NCBI GenBank assembly: GCA_963851085.1
Contig: CAWKNX010000004.1
Location: forward strand, 1 to 64,000
Direction: 5' to 3'
DNA length: 64,000 nucleotides
DNA from: DATFVJ01 sp963851085
GTDB taxonomy: Bacteria > Actinomycetota > Actinomycetes > Streptosporangiales > Streptosporangiaceae
The position numbers and the translations under genes were made by a program. How positions within the stretch are numbered: the stretch's first letter is position 1; each line of letters opens with the position of its first letter. Below the pieces are notes generated by a model, which was not told the origin of the DNA, made no database searches, and was given only the letters and a program-made list of their open reading frames with translations. Below, in pieces: positions 1 through 9,318 of this stretch.

Positions 1-1
1 C

Positions 2-792
2 ATTGTCTTACACACCGCTGATCGGTGCGATCGGCTCTCCGATCCCCAGGCGCGGCTCCGCAGCATGGTGGCATCCCGCGAGTCCGTCACCAATGACGTG
101 GTCGAGCTCAGCCTCGCCGTCTCCCTGAGCCTCGTCGTCGCGATCAGCCCGGTGCTGATGATATTGGCGCTGCCGTCCCTGGTGCTGCATCGCCGGCATT
201 CTGCATGCTAAGCTGGTCAACCAGACCCGCATCGACGCCAAGACGGGGCTGCTCAACGCCGCCACCTGGCAGCAGGAGTCGATCGTGGAGCTGGCCCGGG
301 CGGCGCGCACCAGGACACCTCTGGCCGTCGCCGTGGCCGATATCGACTACTTCAAGCGCGTCAACGACACCTTCGGCCACCTCGCAGGCGACCTCGTACT
401 GCGCGAGCTTGCCCGTGCGCTGCGCAACAGGTGCGCGATTACGATGTCGTCGGCCGGTTCGGCGGGGAGGAGTTCACCCTTCTCCTGCCGCACACCGACC
501 CGGATGAGGCTGTACGGATCGCCGAGCGTATCCGTGAGCATGTCAGCCAGCAGGTCATTTCGATCGACGACGGCAGCCGGGAGGGATTCCGGCTGCGGGT
601 CCCGTCTCGATCGGGGTCGCCACGCTCACTGGTTCGCGCCGCGACCTCAATGACCTGATCGCCGCCGCGGACAGCGCCCTTTACCAGGCCAAGAACGCCG
701 GCCGGAACACTGTCCGCGTGATAGCAGACGCCGCGGCCGCCGCCGCGCCGCAGGCTTCGCACGACGACGCGGGCACCGGTGAGTGCGCGTGA
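2..792 (+). pseudogene. Membrane-anchored diguanylate cyclase (GGDEF), frame-disrupted
   Basis: The product would make cyclic di-GMP from two GTP. The window begins inside the gene. A hydrophobic segment (around bases 110-185) precedes a GGDEF domain that carries DIDYFKRVNDTFGHLAGD, the active-site motif GGEEF (461-475) and, five residues before it, an RxxD inhibitory site (RDYD). The end of the domain (ALYQAKNAGRNTV) is also present. The reading frame changes near 193, 428 and 600. At 428 and 600 adding one G restores the family sequence. All motifs survive, so sequencing error is at least as likely as decay. It is a typical actinobacterial GGDEF protein whose N-terminal membrane region lies off the window. 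Confidence 0.75.
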
Positions 793-1036
793 TCCCGCCT
801 CGCTGGCGGGATTGCGCTCGATGTGGGCGCGAGGGCGGGACGCAAGGAATGTTCGACGGGTGCTCCGCGACCGGCCGTGCCAGCCCGCCGCTACCTCGCC
901 GGGCAGGATGCGGTTAGCGGCGCGATGGCTGATCTGGCCCCGTGCGCGGCGAACTCCGCATCCGAACAGATGGCACTTTAACCTATCGCAGCGCTATGAT
1001 AACGCACCGTGAGGCGGTCAGCGCCCACCGATCTCG

Positions 1037-2634
1037 ATGCCGTGGGCCCGCCGCATGGTCTTCGCCGCCGCTGCGGCGGCCGCGGTCGCCGGGTTCACCG
1101 TGGCGGCACCAGCGGCCGCGGGCTCGCCTTGGGTGCCCTATGCGGGATCACGACCGGCACGCAGGCCGCGCCGAAGGCCGGGCTCCACGGCAGCGACCGA
1201 CGGCAACGCCGATCAAGCACCTGGTCGTGATCTACCAGGAGAACCACTCGTTCGACAACTACTTCGGCACCTATCCAGACGCACTCAACCCCGCGGGTGA
1301 GCCGCCGTTTGATGCCGCACCGGGCACTCCCGGTGTGCACGGGTTGACCGGGCAACTGATCGACCACAACCCCAACCTCGCCAGCCCCTTCCGCCTCGAC
1401 CGCAGCCAGGAGCTCACCTGCGACAACAACCTCGGCTATACGCCATTGCAAACTGCTTACGACGACGGACGTGTCGACCAGTTCGTGCAGGCGGCAGGGC
1501 CGAAGGGCGCCGGGTGCAGCCCTGCCTTGACCATGGGCCACTACGACGGAAACACCGTTACCGCGCTCTGGGAGTACGCACAGCACTTCGCGATGAGTGA
1601 CGACAACTTCGACGACACCTACGGGCCGTCCATTCCCTCGATCATCAACCTGATCAGCGGGCAAACCGCTGGGCGGCCGCGTCCGCGCCGACGCCCGCGG
1701 TGGTGGGCGGCACGCTCATCGCGAATATCAGCCCGGCCTATGACGACTGCGCTGGCGGCGGAGCGACAGTCGAGATGACGGGCCGGAACATCGGCGATCT
1801 GCTCGCCGCGAGGCGGGTCACCTGGGGGTGGTTCGATGGCGGCTTTGAGCCCACGTCCACGGTCAACGGGACGCCCGTCTGCGCCTCCCGCCACACGTCG
1901 ATCACGGGCGTGACGGCAATGGACTACCGCGGCGGCGACGACCCGTTCCAGTACTACGCATCGACCGCTAACCCGCATCACCTGCGGCCGACCATACCGG
2001 CCATGATCGGTCACAGTGACCAGGCCAACCACCAGTACGACCTTTCTGACTTCTGGACGGCCGCTGACGCGGGCCTGCTGCCTGCCGTGTCGTTCCTCCG
2101 TGCGCCCACCTACGAACAGGGCCACCCCGGCAGTTCTGACCCGCTCGACGAGCAGCACTTCCTCGTGACCACCATCAACCAGCTAGAGACGCTTCGTAGC
2201 TGGCGGTCCACCGCAGTCGTCATCACCTGGGACGAATCGGACGGCTGGTACGACCACGTCATGCCGCCGATCGTGAACGGCTCCCAGTCGGCGCAAGATG
2301 TCCTCACCGGGCCGGGCCGCTGCGGCACCGACGCACCGCTGGGCGGTCTACCGGACCGCTGCGGCTACGGCCCGAGGATCCCCGAGCTGGTGATCTCCCC
2401 CTACGCCCGGGCGGACTTCGTGAGCCACGCGCTCAGCGCACAGTCGTCGATCACCCGTTTTATCGAGGACAACTGGGAACTCGGCCGCATCGGCGGTCGG
2501 TCGTTCGACATCCGGTCAGGCACCATCGCCGCGATGTTCGACTTCGACCACGCGGCCAGCCACCAACCGGGCGGCTTTTCCTTGATCCGGGCAGTGGCGA
2601 ACCCGTCGCTTCACCACCCCAGGCGGGCGGATGA
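1037..2634 (+). pseudogene. Secreted phosphoesterase (phospholipase C / acid phosphatase family), frame-disrupted
   Basis: A PF04185-type phosphoesterase that would hydrolyse phosphate esters outside the cell. The start MPWARR leads into an Ala-rich signal peptide ending near AAPAAAGS. The catalytic domain opens with HLVVIYQENHSFDNYFGTYP and later shows VVITWDESDGWYDHV, both hallmarks of the family. The frame changes near 1145, 1195, 1672 and 2565. After the last change the natural C-terminus LDPGSGEPVASPPQAGG can be read and stops at 2634. Without it the frame runs on to 2680 as meaningless sequence. Domain content makes the family secure. The exact substrate (phospholipid or phosphomonoester) cannot be told. 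Confidence 0.75.
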
Positions 2635-2689
2635 GGCGCCCGATGGTGGGCGCCACCCGGGCCGCGATCGGCCGAGGTAGCCTTCTCGG

Positions 2690-2850
2690 GCCGCGGCCGA
2701 ACGGTGCGGCCGGCCACGGTATCGGGGTGGTCGGTGCCGAGGACCCGGCGCCTGGCCGCGAGCACCTTGCGGTAGAGCAGTTCGCCTTCACGCGCGGGCC
2801 CTTAAAGCCGGCCAAGCCGGCCAACCCGGCCCAGCGAGCGTAGCGCGCGG
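2690..2850 (-). pseudogene. Orphan TPR-unit fragment
   Basis: This stretch reads as one tetratricopeptide unit (AARRRVLGTDHPDTVAG, preceded in another frame by LAGLAGF), like the last unit of the neighbouring TPR gene. It has no start of its own and is out of frame. It lies between the end of the phosphoesterase and the end of the TPR gene and is probably a broken duplicate of that gene's 3' end. Confidence 0.6.
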
Positions 2851-3080
2851 GGCGAGGCTATGCTTATGAAATTATCCTCCCCAACCACCCCCAGTCGTTC
2901 GTCAAGTAGCGGCCACAGCGGCCGGCGCGTCAGCGGCCGGGGCGCTGCCCCCGCCGGCGGGCGGCATCGCCCTGGTCGGCGATCACCCGCGCCAGCTCAC
3001 GGCCGGTGGCCACGGTATCGGGGTGGTCGGTGCCGAGGACCCGGCGCCTGGCCGCGAGCACCTTGCGGTAGAGCAGTTCG
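2712..3080. repeat. 73-bp perfect direct repeat, 296 bp apart
   Basis: Bases 2712-2784 are identical to 3008-3080. The repeat encodes the end of a TPR unit and links the orphan fragment to the intact 3' end of the TPR gene, which indicates a recent duplication or an assembly duplication. Confidence 0.8.
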
Positions 3081-6000
3081 GCCTCACCGCGCCGGCCCTG
3101 AAGCCCGGCCAGCCAGGCGAGCGTGGCGCGCGAGGCGAGGGTGTCCGGATGAACCTCCCGAGCACCCGCCGCCGGTCGTCCAGCACCTGGCGGCACAGCC
3201 GCTCCGCCTCGGCGTACCTGCCCTGCCATCCGATCAGCCTGGCCAGGTCGTGGCGGGTGGCCAGGGTGTCGGGATGATCGTTGCCGAGCACCCGGCGCCG
3301 GTCCGCAAGGACCTCACCGCACAGCCGCTCCGCCTCGCCATACCTGCCAAGGAGCCCGGCCAGCCAGCCGAGCATGGCGCGCGAGGCCAGCGTGTCCGGG
3401 TGATCCTCGCCGAGCAGCCGGCGCCGGTCGCTGAGCACCTCACCGCACAGCCGCTCCGCCTCGTCGTAGCGGCCGAGCAGGCCGGTCAGCCGGGCCAGGT
3501 CGTGGCGGGTGGCCAGGGTGTCCGGGTGATGCTCGCCGAGCACCTGCCGCCGGTCGTCGAGCACCTCGCGGCACAGCCGCTCCGCCTCGTCGTAGCGGCC
3601 GCGGAGCCCGGCCAGCCAGGCGAGCGTGTCACGGGCGCCGAGGGTGTCGGGATGAAGGTCACCGAGGACATTCCGGCGGCCGCCGAGGGCCTCGCAGGCG
3701 AGTTCTTCCGCCTCGCCGTACCGGCCCTGCCGCCCGATCAGCCAGGCGAGCCGGTGCCCGGTGGCGAGGGTGTCCGGGTGCTCGGCGCCGAGCAGCCGCC
3801 GCCGGTGCTCGAGCACCTGGCGGAACAGCCGCTCCGCCTCGCCGTACCGGCCCTGCAACCCCACCATCCGGGCGAGCCGGTGCCAGGTCGCCAGGTTGTC
3901 CGGATGCTCGGCGCCGAGCAGCCGCTGCCGGTCCTCGATCACCTGGCGGCACAGCCGCTCCGCCTCGCCGTACCGGCCCTGCAGCCCCACCATCCGGGCG
4001 AGCCGGTGCCGGGTGGCCAGGGTGTCCGGATGCTCCTCGCCGAGCAGCCGCCGGCGGTCGGCGAGCACCTGCCGGTACAGCTCCTCCGCCTCGCGGTACC
4101 GGCCCTGCATCCCGATCATCCGGGCCAGGCTGTGCCGCGTCGCCAGGGTGTCCGGGTGCCGGGCGCCAAGGACCCGCAGCCGGTCGGTGAGCACACCGCC
4201 GCACAGGCGCTCCGCCTCGGCGTACCTGCCCTGCCGGCCGATCATCCGGGCCAGGTGGTAGCGGGTGGCCAGGGTGTCCCGGTGCTGCGTGCCGAGGACC
4301 CGGTCCTGGTCGGCGAGCAGCCCACGGTACAGCTCGTCGGCGGTTGTGTACCTGCCCTGCAGGCCGATCGCCCGGGCCAGATCATGCCGGGTGGCCAGGG
4401 TACCGGTGTGCTCCGCGCCGAGCACCCGGCTCTGATCGGCGAGCAGGCCGGGGTAGAGCTGCTCGGCCTCGCTGATGCGGCCCTGCCGGGTCAGCGCCTG
4501 GGCGAGGCTGCCGCGCGCGGTCAGGCTGGCCGGGTCGTCCTGGCAGGCGAACGCCGCCGCTGCCACGCCGGCCCGGGCCAGCTTCTCCCGCCGCCAGCCG
4601 CCCGGCGCGCAGCAGCGCGTCGTGCCCGACGCGCCGATCATCAGCAACCGCCCGAGGACGGCGCGATCCAGATCGGCGGCGAGCAGCTCGAGCACCGCGT
4701 TGATGTGCGGGACAAGCAGCCGCCAGGCCGGCCAGTGGCCGGGCTCGCGGCATCCAGCCCCGCCACCGCCGCCTGCAGCAGCCCCACCGCCGCGTCGCAG
4801 ACCGCCATCCGGTCCGCCCGGTCGATCTCCAGCAGCCTGCCCCGGTTGACGTCGGCGACCACCAGATGCACCGTGACAGCGTTCACGCCGGCCGGGCCGC
4901 CGTTTTTGGCGATATCGATCAGCCCGGTAGAGGACAGGCCGTGCAAACCGTCGCGCAGCCTGCGCAGCCGTTCGGTATCCAGTCGTTCACTCTCGCCGCC
5001 CGCAGTGCCGCCGGCGCCGGGCGTCCCCTGCGCCACCTGGGTGAGCAGGGCGGCGAGCGGCCGCGGCACCAGCAGCGAAGCCGGAATGGGCGTGGCGGGC
5101 GCATAGCACGACAGCACCAGCAGCAGCGGCCTGGCCTGCGGCCTGCCGTCGGCGGTCAGGGCATCGAGGGACAGGTCCCAGGTCCGCTGGATGGTGGCGC
5201 GGGCATCGGTGCCCGGCTCGTCGATATCACGCAGCGCCGCCGGCAGTTCGACACTGTCCAGCGCCTGTGGTAGCTGTCGAAGCTGGCCCACCGCGCGAAC
5301 GGCGACGCCAGGTAGGCGCCCGCCAGGTGCAGCGCAAGCGGCAGCCCGCCCAGGCGGCGGGCCAGGTCCCTCGCCTGCTGCCCGGTCGGGTCGGCGACGC
5401 CCGGCGCCAGGTCCCGCAGCACGCCCGCCGCCGCCTCCTCGTCCAGAGACCGCAGTTCACGCAGGGCCATCCCGGTCCCCCACACCGCCGGATCCCGGTT
5501 ACGGGTCGTCACGATCACCATCCCGGCCGGGTCCGGCCGCAGCCACCCGGTGCCGTCAGCCGGGGTCGGCTTCCCCGCGGCGGCGAGCACGGCCGGCTTA
5601 TCGGCGTCGTCGAAAACCAGCAGCCACTTCCGGCCCGCCGCATGCGCGCCGTTCAGGAACTCCCACGCGCGCTCCGGCGCGGTCGGCGCACCCTCCCGCA
5701 CCGGCCGTCACCGCGTCCGGCGCGCCAAGCTCACGCAGCACCTCCAGCATCCCGCCGGTCAGCGAGGCCGCGTCCGCGGCCGTCACCCACCACACCCGCC
5801 AGCCACGTGCCCGCGCCACCCGCGCCACCGCCAGCGCGACCGTGGACTTGCCGAGTCCGCCCATTCCGGCGAGCACCCACGTCCGGCCAGCCTGCCGCGG
5901 CATCCGGCTCAGCGGCCGGCGCAACTCGGCCAGCAGCCCGTCCCTGCCCCGGACCTCGGCGGGAAGCCGGCCGAACGGAGCCGCCACGGGCAGCGTGTCG

Positions 6001-6721
6001 GCCGCGGACGCCACGGCACCGGTATCAGAAAACGGCGGCCGCAGCCACGGGGGCCGTGCCGAGGCAGCCGCCAGTGCCGCCGGATCTCCAGGCGCGGCCC
6101 GGCCGCTGCTGTTGGACCCGGCCAGGTCAATCCAGGCGGTGATGGCCGACTCTTTGACCTGGCACTCGACCCGCTCGTAGCTGGCCGCATCCACCTGCGC
6201 CACGTGCCTGATGACATGGTCGTAGACGTAGGTCGACGCGGCGAACACCAGGTCCGCGCCAGCATTGCGGAGCTTGTCCTTGATCACCTGCGCGTCGAGG
6301 ATGCGGGCCGCCAGGATAACCGCCTGCCCGGACAGCCCCTCGCCATCGCGGCCGACCGGCCCGACGTGCAAGGCGGCCCTCATCTGGATGCGGACCACCT
6401 CGCTGGCGTGCCGGTTGTACTGCCTGAGGTGGTCCGCCAGCTTCGCGACCAGCGGGTCAACCACCCGCGCCACGGCGATCGTGGGCGGCACCACGATCAC
6501 GACACCGTCACCCCGGTCCTCGTGATAGCAATCCGCCCACGGCACGCCCGACTCGTCGAACACCGACCGCAAGATGCCGTAAAACCCCCGCCGCACGGCA
6601 TGCCGGTCGACGTCGTTGCGGGCCGGATCCCGAACCCGGCCACGTCCGTGACGAATATCGAGCAGGTCAGCGACGACTTGAAGATCGAGTCGAACGACCG
6701 GCCGGTCAGCGCCGCGGCCAT
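2930..6721 (-). pseudogene. Cyclase-like / NB-ARC / TPR signalling protein (STAND NTPase), frame-disrupted
   Basis: Three modules are visible in order. First is a class III nucleotidyl-cyclase-like domain with both metal-site regions (FVTDVAGFG and HEDRGDGVVIVV); the usual Asn of the VNLAAR-type motif is replaced (AVILAARIL). Next is an NB-ARC NTPase: Walker A GMGGLGKST, Walker B WLLVFDDAD, TTRNRD, then GGLPLALHLAG. Last are about 12 TPR units of 42 residues (HPDTLATRH...GRYGEAERL type). The chosen start is MAAALTGRSF; an upstream start is possible. The frame breaks near 6630, 5695, 5275, 4738 and 3160. At 6630 one missing G explains the break. Such STAND proteins are sensors or switches. The ligand and output are unknown here. 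A CRP-type regulator lies directly upstream on the same strand. Confidence 0.7.
2960..4500 (-). repeat. Tandem 126-bp repeats coding for TPR units
   Basis: About 12 tandem units of 126 bp, each coding one 42-residue TPR of the HPDTLATRH...QGRYGEAERLCRQVL type. The units are similar enough at DNA level to recombine or to confuse assembly. Confidence 0.85.
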
Positions 6722-6810
6722 TTCCGGCGTGGCGGCAGGGGCTCCACTCCTGACCGCGGCTGATGCCCTGCTCCTCCCCGCCGCGCCCGGGCTCCCCAGC
6801 AACAGCAGGT

Positions 6811-7707
6811 TCACCCGGAGCCTGGTCTTGATCCGCCGCCCCTCGCCGCGCCGCATCGCCGGCGCCGCAGATCGCCGCGAGCCCGTCCAGGTCAAGCACG
6901 CTCAGCTGCCTGCGCTCGGTGCGCACGATCCCGCGATCACGCCAGGAACGCACAACCTGGCGACGGCGTCCGGCCTCGCGCGGGCCCAATCGGCGAGTTC
7001 CTGCTGCGACATCGGCAGCGTGAACACCGCCGGGGTTCCCTGCTGGTACCCGCCTCTGCGCCGCGCAAGCTCGACAAGCAGCCACGCCAGGCGGCGCTCC
7101 GCGCCGTCGAGTTCAGCACGGAAATGCCGCGCCTGGTCTTCCTCACGGCGCTCGCGCACCTGGCGTTCGAGCGCCTCGGTGGCGCGCGGATGACCGAAAA
7201 GGAGTTCGGTGAACCGCTCCGCCCGCACCACCATGGCCCGGACCTCGTCCAGCGCTGTCACACTTGCCGAACGCGCCCGCGCAAGCAGGGCCGCGCGCTC
7301 ACCGATCACATCTCCTGGCCCGCGCACGGCAATGATCTGCTCACCGGCACGGCGCCAGCGGTGACACTGACCTTCGCCCAGCCCGACTCGATGATCATCA
7401 CTTGCGAAGATTCGTCACCCTCGCGGCACAGCACCCACCCCGCGCGGAACACTTCTTCCACGCCGGACGCCGCGAGCGCGAGGCGTTCGGGCTCCGCGAG
7501 CGCGTCCCAGAAACTGCGCTGTGTCAGGTGCTCCCACCGCACGTTTGCCGCCACCACCGGAATCTCGCCGACCCGGTGGGCCTCCTGGGCCGCACCGTCG
7601 CCGTGGCCGTGGCCAGTGACCGGTTCAGCGTCGGCGGGTGGCCTCCCGGCGTCTGCCGGCGGCGTCTCACCGGAACTGTCTGGACCGGATCCGAAGACCT
7701 CTCTCAC
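6811..7707 (-). pseudogene. CRP/FNR-family transcription regulator, frame-disrupted
   Basis: An N-terminal cyclic-nucleotide-binding-like β-barrel is visible (FWDALAEPERLALAASG ... VLCREGDESSQVMIIESG ... GPGDVIGERAALL), followed by a winged-helix domain with MSQQELADWARARPDAV and VRSWRDRGIVRT. The proposed start is a GTG with AAGG nearby upstream. The frame breaks near 7335 and 6958, where the two parts join perfectly after a one-base change. The 3' end is uncertain because the frame runs towards the cyclase-like gene; 6811 is the nearest stop in a third frame. The position immediately upstream of a cyclase-like STAND gene suggests a functional pair, but no nucleotide specificity can be read. 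Confidence 0.65.
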
Positions 7708-7737
7708 GGCAGGCCTTATTCCCCTTTAAGACACTGC

Positions 7738-7758
7738 ACCGCGCTGCCCCAGCGCGGT
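7738..7758. promoter_or_regulatory. Perfect 9-bp stem hairpin between MFS gene and CRP gene
   Basis: Arms ACCGCGCTG and CAGCGCGGT are separated by CCC. It lies about 30 bases upstream of the CRP-family start and downstream of the MFS gene, so it could be a terminator of the latter or a leader structure of the former. No U tract follows. Confidence 0.4.
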
Positions 7759-7868
7759 CTTACGCCCCGCTGCCGGGTCCGCCACCCGTGGGAGCCAGGC
7801 CGCGACCCGGATCCCTATCCGTTATGGACGGGCCCCGAATAGGGCTAATTCACAGCAGTCTACGCAAT

Positions 7869-7880
7869 AAGCGATCGCTT
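7869..7880. promoter_or_regulatory. 12-bp palindrome AAGCGATCGCTT upstream of CRP-family gene
   Basis: A perfect palindrome in the otherwise empty stretch between the MFS and CRP-family genes. It is a candidate operator; no regulator is identified. Confidence 0.25.
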
Positions 7881-7969
7881 GCGTGCTATTCCTGCACCGC
7901 CGCGCCATATGCCCGGCCTGGCGCCTCGAATCGGGCGATGACCCCGCCGCCCGGCGACGACCCACGGAC

Positions 7970-8018
7970 AGGCGATGACCCGCTATCAGGCGATGACCCG
8001 CTATCAGGCGATGACCCG
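7970..8018. repeat. 18-bp tandem repeat spanning the MFS stop codon
   Basis: Units 7970-7987 and 7988-8005 (AGGCGATGACCCGCTATC) are identical and a partial third follows to 8018. Read on the minus strand the unit encodes the last residues RVIA and the stop codon, so the gene end has been tandemly duplicated. Confidence 0.8.
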
Positions 8019-9271
8019 GCCGCGGGCCGCCAGGTAGCCGACGACAAGCTCGATCCCGGTGATCCCGAGCAGCAGGAATATCGGCACGTCCCATCCGCCG
8101 GTGGCCGTATGGAGAAATCCGACCAGCAGGGGCCCGGTGCTCGCGAGCAGGTAGCCCGCGCTCTGTGCCAGCGAGGACAGGGACGCGGCAATCGCCGGGG
8201 TAGCCGCACGGGCCATGGTGAAGAAGATCGCCAGCCCGAGCGACGCTCCCTGGCCGAGGCCGAGCACGAACATCCAGAACGTCGCCGTGCTCATCGGCGC
8301 GAACAGCGCCGCGGCGATGCCCACGCCGCTCACGAGCACGGTCGGGATCACCAGCAGGCGCTGGTCGGCGGCGCGGTGGGCAAGCACGGGGACGACGAGC
8401 GACGTGAGGGCGCCGCCGAGGGTCGCCACCGAGATCAGCACGCCGGCCTGCGCGGGGCTCGCGCCCCGATCGCGGAACAGGATCGGCAGCCAGGACAGCG
8501 TGGAGTAGTACACCAGGCTCTGCAGGCCCATGAAGCCGGCGACCTGCCATCCGAGCACGTGCCGGTGCACCGCGTGCCCGGCACTGGATCTCCTGCGCGC
8601 CGCCTCGCCGCCCACCGCCGCGTCCGTCGTCGCCTCGTGCGGGGCTCTGCCGGCACTGGCTGTCCGGCTGGGGCTGGCCTTAAGCCGCCACCTCACCTGA
8701 GGCACCCACATCACCGCGGCCACCGCCGCGGGAACCGCCCAGAGGCCGAGCACGAGCTGGGCCGATCCGCCCGACGCCTGGTAGACGGGCACGCTGATCA
8801 GCGATCCGATGATCGAGCCGACCGACAGGCTGAGCAGGTAGATCCCGATCAGGAGTCCCGCACGCTCCGGCATCCGCCGCTTGATGAGGCCGGAAAGCAG
8901 CACATTCATGATCGCGATGGCGCCGGCCGCGAGAGCTGTCGCGGGGAACAGCGCGAGGTGGGGGAAACCGCCGCGCAAGTGCCAGGCGATACCGCGAGCA
9001 CGATCAGCGCGGCGAGCAGCGCCTGCTCGTCACCGAACCGGCGGCTCAGCCTCGCCGCGAGCCCGGAGAAGACCCCGAAACACACCACCGGGATCGTGGC
9101 GAGCGCGGTCACCGCGGCGGACGACAGCCCAAGCCGGGAGGCCAGCTCGGGAAATACCGGCGGCAGGCTGGTGATGGCTGGCCGGAGATTGAACGCCAGG
9201 GCGATGATCCCGGCGACGAGCACCGCCGCGGCGAGCCGCGGCTGGCCCGCACCGCCATCGGTGGATGGCAT
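8004..9271 (-). CDS. MFS transporter, CynX/NimT-like
   Basis: A polytopic transporter of the major facilitator superfamily resembling cyanate/nitroimidazole-type CynX proteins: AFNLRPAITSLPPVFPELAS near the N-terminus, then about twelve hydrophobic segments with a central hydrophilic loop. Length is close to 420 residues when the frame is repaired. One frame break lies near 8990; across it LIVLAV joins to GIAWHLRGGFPHLALFP. The substrate is unknown. It starts 48 bases downstream of the aconitase stop on the same strand, so co-transcription is possible. The stop codon lies within a tandem duplication. Confidence 0.7.
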
Positions 9272-9318
9272 CCGCGAGCACGCCCGCCGGCGGGCAATCG
9301 ACCGGGCGTTACGCGCTC

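Noticed and set aside
2860..5106. 748-residue open frame on the plus strand, rich in AEQPPPVLEHLA-type repeats
   Set aside because: It is the opposite-strand shadow of the 126-bp TPR repeats. The repeat period gives a false repetitive protein; the minus strand has real TPR signatures.
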